NCBI RefSeq assembly: GCF_900099895.1
Contig: NZ_FNDY01000019.1
Location: forward strand, 1 to 64,000
Reading direction: 5' to 3'
DNA length: 64,000 nucleotides
Source of the DNA: Paenibacillus naphthalenovorans
GTDB lineage: Bacteria > Bacillota > Bacilli > Paenibacillales > NBRC-103111
The translations under genes and the position numbers were made by a program. The notes beneath the pieces are model-generated. The model did no database searches and was not told the DNA's origin. It was given only the letters and a program-made list of their open reading frames with translations. The first letter of the stretch is position 1. Each line of letters begins with the position of its first letter. This document shows positions 44,558 through 54,617 of the stretch, one piece after another.

Positions 44558-45475
44558 TCAATGACTTGGAGAACGCGCCTCCATATAGAATACATACAGA
44601 AATTTTCGAATATTCAACTTGGAGGACGACGTCTTGCTGTCTTCCTCCAGTTCTCGCATCCTGTTGCGCACCTCCTGAAAATCGAATAAACGGGAGGCAA
44701 AATATTCGAAAGTCGGGTTTCCGTAATCGTTTAATCCCAAAGATGAAAGATGGGTAAGAGATTGCAGCGCCAGCCGGCGTACCCGCTGCTCCAGCGCGCG
44801 CACGTCCTTGAGCATGCTTGCATCCGGATGCTGGCTGTTCTTCTTGGCAACCTGCTCATAAATGGTTTTGAGCGGCGGCAAATCGGGCAGCATATTCCCG
44901 TCTTGTTCCTGCTCTTTCAACCAACCGACAATATGGATAAGGTCAGAGGCACCCGCTTCTCCGGCGATGCCCAATAGCGGCAATAAGGATCTGGCCTGTT
45001 CTTCGATGGATTTTTCCTTCCGCTCGGCCGTTTTTCCTTTGGAATCCGCAATGCCAGATGTCTCCAATAAACTCAGCGATTGACGGATGGTTTGCATGGA
45101 TTTTTCCAATAATAAATGATCCGATACACGTCTTAAGACGGCAAGAACCTCCAGGCGGTTAATCGGCTTTTGGATGAAGGTATCGACTCCTTGCTGGTAA
45201 GCCTCCCCGATCATTTCCTTATTCTCTACCTGTGAAATCATGATAAACCTGCCCTCGTAGCCTTCTTCCCTAAGCGCTTTGACGGTTTCAATCCCGTCGC
45301 GGCCAGGCATCAATAAATCGATGATCACGATTTGAGCATCCCGAATGTCTTCTCTGGATGTTTGCGCTCCGTCATCTGATTCGCCGGTGACCTCTCCGAG
45401 GCCGCTTTCTCTAATGATCCGGGAAATCATTTTTCGGACGGCAGGGTCGTCATCCACCAGATAAAATTTCAGCAT
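44558..45475 (-). CDS. Response regulator, GlnL/YcbB type
   Basis: A 305-residue regulator. The receiver domain (residues 1-120) has acidic VDDDPAV, phosphoacceptor Asp in VIIDLLMPGRDG and Lys in FIQKPINR. The remainder (VAKKNSQHPDASMLKDVRALEQRVRRLALQSLTHLSSLGLNDYGNPTFEYFASRLFDF) matches the YcbB-type DNA-binding domain of GlnL, which regulates glutamine use in Bacillus. GGGAGGAGG 6 bases before the ATG lies inside the kinase gene, with which it overlaps by 26 bases. Placed at the end of an amino acid importer operon. Confidence 0.88.
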   Translation of the reverse strand: MLKFYLVDDDPAVRKMISRIIRESGLGEVTGESDDGAQTSREDIRDAQIVIIDLLMPGRDGIETVKALREEGYEGRFIMISQVENKEMIGEAYQQGVDTFIQKPINRLEVLAVLRRVSDHLLLEKSMQTIRQSLSLLETSGIADSKGKTAERKEKSIEEQARSLLPLLGIAGEAGASDLIHIVGWLKEQEQDGNMLPDLPPLKTIYEQVAKKNSQHPDASMLKDVRALEQRVRRLALQSLTHLSSLGLNDYGNPTFEYFASRLFDFQEVRNRMRELEEDSKTSSSKLNIRKFLYVFYMEARSPSH

Positions 45476-46745
45476 GATCGGCCTCCTCCCTTTGTATTAA
45501 ACGTTCCGACGGAATCCGGACTTCAAACCTTGTTTGACCCGGTACGCTGTATACGCTTATGTTCCCCCCGAGCAAACGGACAATATCCGCCGCGTGCGAA
45601 AGACCAATACCGGTTGACGAGTTCCCTTCGTCGTCGAATTTGGTCGTATAGCCGGGGTGAAAGATTAAGTCCAACTCATCGTGAGAGATGCCGGGACCGT
45701 TGTCTGTCACGTAGAATACGACGGAATCGAATTCGAGATCGACCCGGAGTTCAATCCGTCCCTGGGACTCAATGGCCTCGACCGCATTGGATACGATATT
45801 GTTCAGTACGGAAAGAAGCGGATAAATCTCATCGGTAGAAAGATTTACGTCGCATCGGTTATCCAGTTCGATGGTTTTGCCCAGCAGCAGGCTGTAGTTT
45901 TTATTGGCCCTCGCTACCATCGAGCAAAGAAACGAAATGGGGATGCGCTTGGACAGCATCCGTTCCTGCTGAATGATTTTGGATAAGCCGGATAGAATGC
46001 GCTGGGAATCCTTCTTGAGTTCATGCACGTTCTCCGCGATATGGAGCGCTTGCGCCGCATGAGGAGGAGAAAGAATTTTTAGCTCCTTGGATAAGCGGTA
46101 GCTCTCCCGGGTGATGTCCTCAATATGGGACATCGATTTGCGAAGATAAAAGGCTTCTTCAAATAAATCCGAATTAATGAGCATTAACCGCTCCAATTCC
46201 TGCCGGCGCTGCTCTCCCTGGGCCCTCACCTGCCGAATGGCCAGCATATTGCAGAGTCCGACGACAAAGAAGCTGCGAAGCAAGCCGATCAGCACAATCA
46301 TCAAAACCCCATGGATCGTTATCATGGTTGGCGAGCCCGACACCATACGAATCAGCAGCTCCGCTCCATTGGACGCGATATCCGCAAACGCACCGTAAAA
46401 ACCGACCTTCAACGGATATTCCACGTTAGTTTTTATTTTTAGCAGGGAGATGACCACCGCAAACGTAACATAATAAAAAAATACAGGCATATGCTGCACG
46501 ATGCCTTCGGTCCAAGGAATACCGTACAGCGAAGCATCCATCACAATCCGAAAAAAGACGATAAACAAACCTGCCGATAAGCCTGTTGCAAGGACGGGAA
46601 CGGAAAACCACAATAATCCGAAGAAATACGCCGCGATACCAAGTGAAAATCGGAAATCCCCGCCGAATGGGATCATTTTCACCTCTCCCAGCAGCGCCGT
46701 CGACAGAAGTATGACGACCCAGATGAACAATCTGTGATCCCGCAT
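45450..46745 (-). CDS. Sensor histidine kinase, GlnK/YcbA type
   Basis: A 431-residue membrane kinase with about six hydrophobic segments in residues 1-185 resembling a 5TM/YcbA input region, then a helical part (SHIEDITRESYRLSKELK) and an ATPase domain with N box NNIVSNAVEAIESQG, G1 DNGPGIS and G2 TGIGLSHAADIV. A standard DHE box is not evident; the His in SHIEDITRE is the likely phosphorylation site, as in GlnK. It should sense an amino acid, probably glutamine, and signal to the overlapping regulator gene. AAAGGAG lies 12 bases before the ATG. Confidence 0.87.
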   Translation of the reverse strand: MRDHRLFIWVVILLSTALLGEVKMIPFGGDFRFSLGIAAYFFGLLWFSVPVLATGLSAGLFIVFFRIVMDASLYGIPWTEGIVQHMPVFFYYVTFAVVISLLKIKTNVEYPLKVGFYGAFADIASNGAELLIRMVSGSPTMITIHGVLMIVLIGLLRSFFVVGLCNMLAIRQVRAQGEQRRQELERLMLINSDLFEEAFYLRKSMSHIEDITRESYRLSKELKILSPPHAAQALHIAENVHELKKDSQRILSGLSKIIQQERMLSKRIPISFLCSMVARANKNYSLLLGKTIELDNRCDVNLSTDEIYPLLSVLNNIVSNAVEAIESQGRIELRVDLEFDSVVFYVTDNGPGISHDELDLIFHPGYTTKFDDEGNSSTGIGLSHAADIVRLLGGNISVYSVPGQTRFEVRIPSERLIQREEADHAEILSGG

Positions 46746-46847
46746 CTTGATTCGCCGCTCCTTTCTGCTCCGGATACCAAAAATACTCCCTCTTCCTATG
46801 GTACAGGAAGAAAGAGCATTTTGTCGCGTGGGAAAAGATTCATAATT

Positions 46848-47498
46848 TTAGGCCTGTTTATTTTCGAGCCTGTGCGATGCGATAGAAAGCAGGTAATTGA
46901 CTGCAAAATAGAGCAAAGCTGCAAACAGGAACGTCGGTATGACGTAATTGATATTGTGACCGTTAATGATCTGCACGTGGTTCATCAGCTCCGGCAGCGC
47001 AATCACCACCGCTAAAGACGTATCCTTCAGCAGCGAGATAAATTGGCTGACCATAGGTGGCACCATCCGGCGAAGAGCGATCGGAAGAACAATATATCTT
47101 AACGTTTGCGTCGCTGTCAATCCGGAGGAACGGCCGGCTTCGATGAGCCCTTTTTCGACCGAATTCAACCCGCTTCGCACGATCTCGGAGATCATGGCCG
47201 ATTCAAAAATCACCAGAGCGACGACGGCCGCTGTAAACTTATCCAGCTTGATGCCGACCTCCGGCAGAGCGAAGTAGGTAAAAAAGATGATCAAAAGCAG
47301 CGGCAGGTTGCGGATGGTCTCGACCAGGACCGCGAATACTTTGCCTAATACAGGTACCTTGGCGTACCGAACGGTGCCCACAAGAATACTGATGACAAAA
47401 CTGATCGCAATGGAGAGGATTGCCACCTCAATCGTGAGCAGAAAGCCTTGCAGCATAAATTGTATATTGACAGGGGACAATGCACCTATAAAATCCAT
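46848..47498 (-). CDS. Amino acid ABC transporter permease (GlnP type)
   Basis: A 216-residue polar-amino-acid permease (HisM/GlnP family) with the ABC-coupling loop EAGRSSGLTATQTLRYIVLPIALRRMVPPM near residue 140 and QFISLLKDTSLAVVIALPE after it. It forms the channel together with the permease at 47514, 15 bases upstream. It is followed by the GlnK-type kinase on the same strand. Confidence 0.9.
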   Translation of the reverse strand: MDFIGALSPVNIQFMLQGFLLTIEVAILSIAISFVISILVGTVRYAKVPVLGKVFAVLVETIRNLPLLLIIFFTYFALPEVGIKLDKFTAAVVALVIFESAMISEIVRSGLNSVEKGLIEAGRSSGLTATQTLRYIVLPIALRRMVPPMVSQFISLLKDTSLAVVIALPELMNHVQIINGHNINYVIPTFLFAALLYFAVNYLLSIASHRLENKQA

Positions 47499-47513
47499 TA
47501 CGCTTCCCCTCCT

Positions 47514-48170
47514 TTAATTCCCCGCGTACCTGCGTTCCAGATATCGCACGCCGTAGCTGAGTGGAATGGTCAAAATCAAGTAAAATAACGCAGCAAAGAT
47601 ATAGGAGCTGAACGTATCGAAGGTATCCGAATTAATCAAATCAGCTTGATACATGAGATCCGACGCGGACAAAACCGTAAAGATCGAAGAGTTTTTCACT
47701 AGGTTCAAAAACTGGTTGCCGAGCGGCGGAATCACTATTTTAATGGCCTGCGGCAAGATGATGTGCCACATGGCTTGAAGGTAGGTTAAGCCGGATGAGC
47801 GTGCGGCTTCCATCTGACCTTTAGGCACCGTCTGAATACCGGCGCGAATCGCTTCCGTGATAAAGGCGGAGGTATATACGGTTAAGGCAACCAATCCGGT
47901 CACGAACGGAACCAGGACAACGCCCGTCAGGATTGGAAGTCCGACCAGAACGAAAAAAGCAATCAGCAGCAAAGGAATATTCCGAATAAATTCAACATAG
48001 GCCGTGCCGAACCATTGAAGCGGCTTAAAAGGGGTAATTCGAAACACCGCAATCACCGTGCCGAGAATAAAACTGGCAATGAGGGATATCACGCTTGCTG
48101 CGACGGTTCCGCCGAAGCCGATCATGTAGCGGTCTATATTGTCGGTCAGGACCGTAAAATCAATAAACAT
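47514..48170 (-). CDS. Amino acid ABC transporter permease (GlnM type)
   Basis: A 218-residue permease of the same family, with the coupling loop EAARSSGLTYLQAMWHIILPQAIKIVIPPLGNQFLNLVKNSSI and IRNIPLLLIAFFVLVGLP. Two different permeases make a heterodimeric importer of glutamine/glutamate type. It lies between the binding protein and the second permease. Confidence 0.9.
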   Translation of the reverse strand: MFIDFTVLTDNIDRYMIGFGGTVAASVISLIASFILGTVIAVFRITPFKPLQWFGTAYVEFIRNIPLLLIAFFVLVGLPILTGVVLVPFVTGLVALTVYTSAFITEAIRAGIQTVPKGQMEAARSSGLTYLQAMWHIILPQAIKIVIPPLGNQFLNLVKNSSIFTVLSASDLMYQADLINSDTFDTFSSYIFAALFYLILTIPLSYGVRYLERRYAGN

Positions 48171-48248
48171 ATCCCTAAGTTCCCTCCTTACATCCCGTTT
48201 GAAAGCATAGAGGAGACCAGCGGCTTGCGCTCATCCCCTCGGCTTTTA

Positions 48249-49061
48249 TTACTTCGTCGGTTTTTTGCCGATCCATTTCTCGTAAATGGCATCGTATTGA
48301 CCGTTTTCCTTCAATTCCTTCAAGGTTTCGTTCACCAGGTTCACAAACTCGGTATCGCCTTTACGGATACCAATGCCGTACGGCTCTTCCGTGAACGTTT
48401 CGTCCAATACCTTGAAGTTCGGATCCTGCTTTGCCATACCGAACAGAAGAGCGTTATCGGTCGTCAATGCGTCGCCTTGGCCGGCTTTCAATGCAGTAAA
48501 CGCTTCGGCGTAGTTTTCGAATTCAAGCACTTGCGCGTCCGGCGCCGCCTCGCGAACGTTTTTGGTGGACGTGGAGCCTTTTGCCGTAAGCACCTTGGAA
48601 GCTTTCGTCAGATCCTTGACCGATGTTATTGGACTGTTAGCCGGAACAAGAAGCGATTGCCCCGCTGTGAAATAGACGTCGGAGAAATCGATCTCCTGCT
48701 TGCGCTCCTCCGTAATCGTCATCGTCGCCACGATCATATCGATTTCGCCGTTTTTCAGCATGGGAATCCGCGTTTTGGAGGTCACTTCCTTAAGCTCGAT
48801 CGCGTTCTCGTCACCAAGCACTTTCTTGGCTATGGCTTTCGCGATATCGATGTCCAAGCCTTGAACCTGGCCGGTAGACGGATCTTTTAATCCGAACAAA
48901 TTCAGGTCATACTTCACACCGGCGATAACTTTGCCCTGCTCTTTGATTTTCGCGATCGTTCCTTGCGCTTCCTGGTCAGACGGCTTGCTACAGGCTGCCA
49001 AAGTGCCCATGGCCAATACGGCGGTTAAAGCAATACTCATCATTTTACCCCAACGTTTCAT
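48249..49061 (-). CDS. Amino acid ABC transporter substrate-binding lipoprotein (GlnH type)
   Basis: A 270-residue SBP_bac_3 protein with a lipobox (GTLAACS at about residue 24). The core shows VIAGVKYDLNLFGLKDPSTGQVQGLDIDIAKAIAKKVLG, NGEIDMIVATMTITEERKQEIDFSDVYFTAGQ and EPYGIGIRKGD. The Arg in TEERK is the usual alpha-carboxylate anchor. The family and the GlnKL neighbours suggest glutamine or glutamate as ligand. Strong AGGAGAGG precedes the ATG. Confidence 0.9.
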   Translation of the reverse strand: MKRWGKMMSIALTAVLAMGTLAACSKPSDQEAQGTIAKIKEQGKVIAGVKYDLNLFGLKDPSTGQVQGLDIDIAKAIAKKVLGDENAIELKEVTSKTRIPMLKNGEIDMIVATMTITEERKQEIDFSDVYFTAGQSLLVPANSPITSVKDLTKASKVLTAKGSTSTKNVREAAPDAQVLEFENYAEAFTALKAGQGDALTTDNALLFGMAKQDPNFKVLDETFTEEPYGIGIRKGDTEFVNLVNETLKELKENGQYDAIYEKWIGKKPTK

Positions 49062-49084
49062 TGCGAACCTCTCCTTTACCTGAA

Positions 49085-49813
49085 TTAGTGGTTTAAGATA
49101 CGGCTGAGGAATAAGCGTGCCCGTTCTTCGCGCGGGTTGGCAAAAAACTCAGCCGGCGGTGCTTCTTCAATAATTTGACCCTGGTCCATAAACACGACCC
49201 GGTCGGCGACTTCTTTGGCGAATCCCATTTCGTGGGTGACCACGACCATGGTCATGCCTTCGCGCGCCAGCTTTTTCATCACGTCGAGGACTTCCCCGAT
49301 GGTTTCCGGATCGAGTGCCGACGTCGGTTCGTCGAACAGCATGATTTTCGGTTTCATCGAAAGACCGCGCGCAATGGCGACACGCTGCTGCTGGCCGCCG
49401 GACAGCTGAGACGGATACGAATTCGCTTTATCGGGTATACCGACTTTCTCAAGGTAAAACATGGCGGTCTTTTCCGCTTCCTCTTTGGATATCCCGTTTA
49501 CTTTCATGGGAGCGAGAGTAATATTTTCAAGTACGGTTTTATGCGGGTATAAGTTAAAATGCTGGAACACCATTCCGATGTTCCGGCGCAATTTATTGAT
49601 GTCCGTCGACTTGTCATTGATTCTAACACCGTCGACAATCAATTCGCCGTCTGTGATCGTTTCCAATCGGTTGATGCAGCGAACCATCGTGCTTTTCCCG
49701 GAACCGGAAGGACCAATGACAACAACGACTTCGCCTTGTTTTATCGATAGGTTAATATCCTTCAGCACATGAAATTGGCCGTAATGTTTATTGACCTGAT
49801 GGAAATGTATCAT
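49085..49813 (-). CDS. Amino acid ABC transporter ATP-binding protein (GlnQ type)
   Basis: A 242-residue ATPase with Walker [11 protein letters not shown]-loop [16 protein letters not shown], signature [15 protein letters not shown], Walker [12 protein letters not shown] and switch His in VTHEMGF. It is the first gene of the operon ATPase - binding protein - two permeases - kinase - regulator. The start at 49813 (MIHFHQ) gives the family's normal length and follows GGGGGAG; the open frame to 49876 adds a non-family extension. Confidence 0.92.
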   Translation of the reverse strand: MIHFHQVNKHYGQFHVLKDINLSIKQGEVVVVIGPSGSGKSTMVRCINRLETITDGELIVDGVRINDKSTDINKLRRNIGMVFQHFNLYPHKTVLENITLAPMKVNGISKEEAEKTAMFYLEKVGIPDKANSYPSQLSGGQQQRVAIARGLSMKPKIMLFDEPTSALDPETIGEVLDVMKKLAREGMTMVVVTHEMGFAKEVADRVVFMDQGQIIEEAPPAEFFANPREERARLFLSRILNH

Positions 49814-50017
49814 CGGGCTCCCCCTTCTTTTGTCAGGATTGTTTACGTGAATGAAATCATGGTATTCCTCAAACAACCGAAAACGACCGGATCCGACAGA
49901 AACGATTCAAAAAAAATGAACATTATTTTCTTTACCATGTCCTAAAGGGAAAAGAATGGGTAAACAGGAAAAAGGGAATAGTATTCATTGAATCTCAAGA
50001 ATAAGGGGAAATTCGTG

Positions 50018-50824
50018 ATGAAGCTAACGCCGGAGCAGCGAATCCAATTGCATGGCTTTAATAATCTTACCAAATCGTTAAGCTTTAATATGTATGACAT
50101 TTGCTATACGGAAACAAAAGAAGAACGCGAAGCTTACCTGAAATATATAGATGAACAATATAATGCCGACCGATTGACCAGCATTCTCAAGGACGTATCC
50201 GATATTATAGGCGCGCACGTCTTGAATATCGCAAAGCAGGATTATATCCCCCAGGGCTCCAGTGTGACTTTGCTGATTTCGGAGGGACCGGTGGAAGAAG
50301 CCCCGACGGAATCGTTCGAGGAATCGCCCGGACCTCTCCCGGCAACGGTCGTCATGCAGCTGGACAAAAGCCATATTACGGTTCATACGTATCCCGAATA
50401 CCATCCGGATGAAGGGATCAGTACGTTTAGGGCGGACATCGACGTGTCTACCTGCGGGGAAATTTCGCCGCTCAAAGCGCTGAATTATTTGATTCATTCG
50501 TTTGATACGGACATTATGACGATCGATTACCGGGTTCGCGGCTTCACGAGAGATATCAACGGCCACAAATTATTCGTCGATCACGAGATCAGCTCCATCC
50601 AAAATTACATTCCGGAGGAAATCAAAAGCTTATATGACATGATTGACGTCAATGTATATCAGGAAAATATTTTCCATACGAAATGCAAGCTCAAAGCATT
50701 TGATTTGAACAATTATTTGTTTGGATATACGAAAGACAAGCTGAGTCCGGAGAAGCAAAAGGATATAACGGAAAGCTTGAATATGGAGATGGACGAAATA
50801 TTTTACGGGAAAAATATGTACTGA
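50018..50824 (+). CDS. speD: S-adenosylmethionine decarboxylase proenzyme (E. coli SpeD type)
   Basis: A 268-residue SpeD of the long, Gram-negative-like class, close to the E. coli length. Self-cleavage is expected before Ser118 in [13 protein letters not shown], creating the pyruvoyl group; the catalytic region [21 protein letters not shown] and [19 protein letters not shown] follow. It makes decarboxylated SAM for spermidine synthesis. AAGGGGAA at 50003-50010 fits the ATG at 50018 (GTG at 50015 is also possible). No spermidine synthase gene adjoins it. A terminator follows. Confidence 0.95.
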   Translation: MKLTPEQRIQLHGFNNLTKSLSFNMYDICYTETKEEREAYLKYIDEQYNADRLTSILKDVSDIIGAHVLNIAKQDYIPQGSSVTLLISEGPVEEAPTESFEESPGPLPATVVMQLDKSHITVHTYPEYHPDEGISTFRADIDVSTCGEISPLKALNYLIHSFDTDIMTIDYRVRGFTRDINGHKLFVDHEISSIQNYIPEEIKSLYDMIDVNVYQENIFHTKCKLKAFDLNNYLFGYTKDKLSPEKQKDITESLNMEMDEIFYGKNMY

Positions 50825-50841
50825 GGCAGAACGGGAAAAGC

Positions 50842-50890
50842 GATCGTTTTCCATCCGGATCACGGATATTGGATGAAAACGATCTTTTGG
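50842..50890 (+). terminator. Rho-independent terminator of speD
   Basis: GATCGTTTTCCATCC pairs with GGATGAAAACGATC (one bulge), 14-base loop, then TTTTGG. Confidence 0.8.
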
Positions 50891-51012
50891 TGTCTTTCCT
50901 GTTTCTAACCATTCGTAGTACCCGTACAGGATTGTTTTTTTACGTTTCATACCCTTTTTTTAACGATTCGCGCGCGTTTTTCACTATAATCAGCAAATCC
51001 GTGTATAATCGG

Positions 51013-51026
51013 TATAAAGCGCTTTC
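51013..51026 (+). promoter_or_regulatory. cre-like palindrome ahead of the acetyl-CoA synthetase gene
   Basis: TATAAAGCGCTTTCAA has the palindromic AAAGCGCTTT core of cre with a full right half (CTTTCA) and a weaker left half. It is 25 bases before the start codon; acsA is CcpA-controlled in Bacillus subtilis, which makes the call plausible. Confidence 0.5.
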
Positions 51027-51050
51027 AATATTGGTTAAGGGGCTGGTTTC

Positions 51051-52778
51051 ATGACAGAACGCCAACTTGTCGAAACGATTCCAAGTGTGAAAGGGAGGTA
51101 TAATCTGCAATCCTACGAATCCGCTTACAGTACGTTTCGCTGGGACGAAATCAAGACTCAATTTACTTGGCATCAAACAGGCAATTGCAATTTGGCCTAC
51201 GAGGCGATCGACCGCCATGCGCAAGGGTCTCTAAAGAATAAAACGGCCTTAATTTATGAGGATGACGCGCGTAAGGAAAAATATACATTCGAGCAGCTCA
51301 GCCAAATCTCCAACCGGTTCGGTAATTTGCTGCTGAAGCTGGGCATTGGTCAAGGAGACCGTGTCTTTTTCTTCATGCCGAGGAACCCGGAGATTTATAC
51401 GGGTATCATAGGAACGATCAAGATCGGCGCAATCGTCGGCCCTTTGTTCGAAGCCTTTATGGAAGGGGCTGTACTGGACCGGCTCGCCGATGCCGAAGCA
51501 GTGGCCATTGTCACAACCTCCGCGTTGAAGCAGCGTATTCCGCGCGATAAGCTCCCGCACTTGAAATATGTCATTGTTGTCGATGAACAGGAGCAATGGC
51601 TTCCGGGAGAAATCGATTACCGTCAGGAGATGGCGGAAGCGTCCGACGAATTGGACATTGCATGGGTTGATCTTGAACATCCCTTCATATTGCACTATAC
51701 ATCCGGATCGACGGGCAAGCCCAAAGGCGTGCTCCACGTTCACGGAGCCATGATCCAGCATTACATTACCGGCAAATGGGTGCTGGACCTGCAGGATGAC
51801 GATATTTACTGGTGTACTGGCGATCCAGGGTGGGTGACCGGAACCACATACGGTATATTTGCCCCATGGTTGAACGGGGCGACCAATCTGATCCGCGGCG
51901 GACGATTTTCTCCCGAGCGCTGGTATCAGACGATTGAGGATTACAAGGTTACGGTTTGGTACAGCGCGCCGACGGCGTTTCGGATGCTGATGTCTGCGGG
52001 CGATGAAGTGGCAAGAAAGTCCGATTTATCCACGCTTCGTCATGTGCTTTCCGTGGGCGAACCGCTAAACCCCGAAGTGATCCGCTGGGGAATGAAAGTA
52101 TTCGGCAAACGAATTCACGATACATGGTGGATGACGGAAACCGGTGCGCATATGATTGTTAATTTCCCATGTATGGATATGCGTCCGGGATCGATGGGCA
52201 AGCCGTTCCCGGGCATTCAAGCGGCGATTGTCGATGACCAGGGCAATGAACTGCCGCCGTATCGCCTGGGCAATCTGGCCATCCGTACCCCGTGGCCGTC
52301 CATGATGCGCAAGATTTGGAACAACCCGGCCAAATATGAAGAGTATTTCCGTTTGAAGGGCTGGTACATTTCAGGCGACTCCGCTTACCGTGACGAAGAC
52401 GGTTACTTCTGGTTCCAAGGCCGCGTGGACGATGTGATCAACACATCGGGCGAAAGGGTCGGTCCGTTCGATGTGGAAAGCAAACTCGTGGAGCATCCCG
52501 CTGTGGCGGAAGCGGGCGTGATCGGTAAGCCCGATCCGATTCGCGGCGAGATCATCAAAGCATTCATCTCTTTGCGCGAGGGTTATCGCGAAACGCCGGA
52601 GCTGCTGGAGGAAATTCGTTTATTTGTGCGCAACGGGCTTTCCGCACATTCGGCCCCACGGGAAATCGAGGTGGTAGGCAAGCTGCCCAAGACAAGATCC
52701 GGCAAAATCATGCGCAGGGTATTGAAGGCCCAGGAGTTAGGCCTTCCGACAGGAGATCTTTCCACTATTGAGGATTAA
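51051..52778 (+). CDS. acsA: Acetyl-CoA synthetase (acetate-CoA ligase)
   Basis: A 575-residue AMP-forming ligase with the P-loop motif YTSGSTGKPKGVLH, WCTGDPGWVTGTTYG, the adenylate motif DTWWMTETGAHM, SGDSAYRDEDGYFWFQGRVDD and the C-terminal TRSGKIMRR, whose Lys at about residue 550 is the catalytic, acetylation-controlled residue. It converts acetate, ATP and CoA to acetyl-CoA, useful for the acids produced by the catabolic loci in this window. AAGGGG precedes the ATG. Length and motifs match AcsA of Bacillus; a propionyl-CoA ligase is less likely. Confidence 0.93.
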   Translation: MTERQLVETIPSVKGRYNLQSYESAYSTFRWDEIKTQFTWHQTGNCNLAYEAIDRHAQGSLKNKTALIYEDDARKEKYTFEQLSQISNRFGNLLLKLGIGQGDRVFFFMPRNPEIYTGIIGTIKIGAIVGPLFEAFMEGAVLDRLADAEAVAIVTTSALKQRIPRDKLPHLKYVIVVDEQEQWLPGEIDYRQEMAEASDELDIAWVDLEHPFILHYTSGSTGKPKGVLHVHGAMIQHYITGKWVLDLQDDDIYWCTGDPGWVTGTTYGIFAPWLNGATNLIRGGRFSPERWYQTIEDYKVTVWYSAPTAFRMLMSAGDEVARKSDLSTLRHVLSVGEPLNPEVIRWGMKVFGKRIHDTWWMTETGAHMIVNFPCMDMRPGSMGKPFPGIQAAIVDDQGNELPPYRLGNLAIRTPWPSMMRKIWNNPAKYEEYFRLKGWYISGDSAYRDEDGYFWFQGRVDDVINTSGERVGPFDVESKLVEHPAVAEAGVIGKPDPIRGEIIKAFISLREGYRETPELLEEIRLFVRNGLSAHSAPREIEVVGKLPKTRSGKIMRRVLKAQELGLPTGDLSTIED

Positions 52779-52787
52779 TGCGATGTT

Positions 52788-52835
52788 TGGGCTGTTCCCG
52801 AAGCGGATGTATGCTTTGGGATTCGCCCTTTTTTC
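52788..52835 (+). terminator. Rho-independent terminator of acsA
   Basis: GGGCTGTTCCCGAAGC pairs imperfectly with GCTTTGGGATTCGCCC around GGATGTAT, followed by TTTTTTC. Confidence 0.75.
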
Positions 52836-52946
52836 TTATGGACCGCAAAATAAATGCTAAATTTATCCATATCCACATCCGATAACAGGTATAGGGATTA
52901 TGGCTTCATCTATTATAGCGCTGGCAAAGCGAAGGGGGCATTCCAT

Positions 52947-54560
52947 GTGAAAATACCTAAACAGCTGGAACATCGCGCATTAGCCAAAGTACAATCCATG
53001 GCGGCAGAGATCGGCAAGCTTTTGGAGGGACATGATTTGTCCGAAAGGTCGGAAGAAATTCGGGCGCTGCTCGACAATGGTCTTCAGCATGACGAATACT
53101 TTTTGCTCGTAGAGCATCAGGGTCTTTCCGTCCTGCATACCAATCGGCTCCGGGAGGGCACGATCTTCAACGACACCGTCGGCCTGGCGGCCGCTCAAAC
53201 GAGCGAACCGTTAACCCAGATTTACCACCGGAATACAGGAGAGGTCTTATTGGATGCAGCGGTTCCGGTGAACATTCCCGGAAGGAAGGATTCGCCGTAT
53301 AATTTGCGGTTAGGCGTAGTTGTGCAGTCTTTATCGTTTCGGACCCTGTTTTATAGCTTATTCGGCATTCCTCTGCTCATCGGATTGGGCGGACTTTGGT
53401 TGGCCGATTCGGCGGGCGAACGCGTATGGCTGAGTTTGCTGTTGTTGGCGTCATTCTTGCTTGTAAGCGTTTACTTACAGCAAACCGTTTTTCAGGGAAT
53501 AAAAAACTGGACGGAAAGGATGAAGGCGATCTCTTCAGGCAAGCTCATGCCCGTTCCGGCAGGCTCCAGGCGCAATGAGCTCGGGCAGGTTTCATTTGAA
53601 ATTAACAAAATTGTCATCGGCATGAGAACGATTTTGTCGGAGATGAAGGAGGTTTCAGCGACCGTCAATACCATCGGCTCCGAACAGGCGGATGAACTTC
53701 GCCGGCTTCTTTCCTCGGCCGAGCAGCTGTCGGCAAGTATGCAGGAAGTGAGCGCGGGAGCAACCGACCAGCTGGAGCTCATAGAACAAAACAGCAGCTT
53801 GATGAACCAGATTCAAGAGCTGGTCAGCCGGGCCGGTCAAGAATTGGAGCTTTCCGGCAGGATATCCGAGGAGGCACGGGCGTCCTCTCATATGGGACTG
53901 GAGAAAACATTGGAGATGCGCAAGGAAATGAATGATTTGCATGAAACGAGCAAGCAGAGTGTTTCATCTATGGAAGAGCTGGAGCGGCAATCGCAAGAAA
54001 TGAGAGAGTTCATAACTTACATACGGGAAATCGCCGAACAGACGAATTTGTTGGCGTTGAACGCGGCGATTGAAGCGGCAAGAGCCGGGGAAGAGGGCAG
54101 GGGATTTGGGGTGGTAGCCGATGAAGTGCGCAAGCTTGCCGCTACATCCAATGAGGTGGCGGATCGCGCGATAGAGCTGACGCATAATATGGCGCTGAAA
54201 TCGAAAGAAACCGCAGCCAGTGTGAAAGCGGGGCAGTTTGCTGTAGAACGGGGAATCCGCACGCTGGGCGAATTGAACGATATGATTCGCAATGTCGCCG
54301 ACAAATGCAGCCGGACGGCCGAACAAGCGGTCGTTCACTCCGCGGAAATGCGTGAAATTCAGCTGGGACTCCATTCTATGGAAGACAGGATAAAGACGAT
54401 TTGGGATATATCCCAGCAGTTTACCGCATCTGCGCAATCCATGGCGGTCAACGGAGAACAGCATCATATGGCTACGGAACTCATTGCTGAACAAGCGGAA
54501 TTGCTCAAAAGCATTTCCGGCAATCTGCAAAAGATCACTGGTCGATTTGTAATGGAATAG
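52947..54560 (+). CDS. Methyl-accepting chemotaxis protein
   Basis: About 537 residues. The N-terminal 125 residues are a Cache-like sensing part ([30 protein letters not shown]), then two adjacent membrane helices ([23 protein letters not shown] and [18 protein letters not shown]), a HAMP-like linker, and a long coiled signalling domain with the hairpin tip [40 protein letters not shown] that binds CheA/CheW. Because both helices follow the sensor, sensing may be cytoplasmic. GTG at 52947 has AAGGGGG 9 bases upstream; an ATG at 52854 has none. Confidence 0.83.
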   Translation: MKIPKQLEHRALAKVQSMAAEIGKLLEGHDLSERSEEIRALLDNGLQHDEYFLLVEHQGLSVLHTNRLREGTIFNDTVGLAAAQTSEPLTQIYHRNTGEVLLDAAVPVNIPGRKDSPYNLRLGVVVQSLSFRTLFYSLFGIPLLIGLGGLWLADSAGERVWLSLLLLASFLLVSVYLQQTVFQGIKNWTERMKAISSGKLMPVPAGSRRNELGQVSFEINKIVIGMRTILSEMKEVSATVNTIGSEQADELRRLLSSAEQLSASMQEVSAGATDQLELIEQNSSLMNQIQELVSRAGQELELSGRISEEARASSHMGLEKTLEMRKEMNDLHETSKQSVSSMEELERQSQEMREFITYIREIAEQTNLLALNAAIEAARAGEEGRGFGVVADEVRKLAATSNEVADRAIELTHNMALKSKETAASVKAGQFAVERGIRTLGELNDMIRNVADKCSRTAEQAVVHSAEMREIQLGLHSMEDRIKTIWDISQQFTASAQSMAVNGEQHHMATELIAEQAELLKSISGNLQKITGRFVME

Positions 54561-54566
54561 CTTGCG

Positions 54567-54603
54567 AAACAACAGGCCGCGATATTGTCACAACCTGTTG
54601 TTT
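54567..54603. terminator. Bidirectional terminator between chemotaxis and hydroxylase genes
   Basis: AAACAACAGG and CCTGTTGTTT are perfect inverted repeats separated by 17 bases, between two convergent genes. Confidence 0.75.
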
Positions 54604-54617
54604 CTTATAAAGAACAT

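Noticed and set aside
48015..48890. 291-codon plus-strand frame across the amino acid importer genes
   Set aside because: Antisense to the binding-protein and permease genes; Arg/Phe-rich shadow without a domain.
53461..53475. Perfect cre consensus TTGTAAGCGTTTACT
   Set aside because: It lies in the middle of the chemotaxis gene, in the part coding for a membrane helix; chance occurrence is likely although roadblock sites exist.
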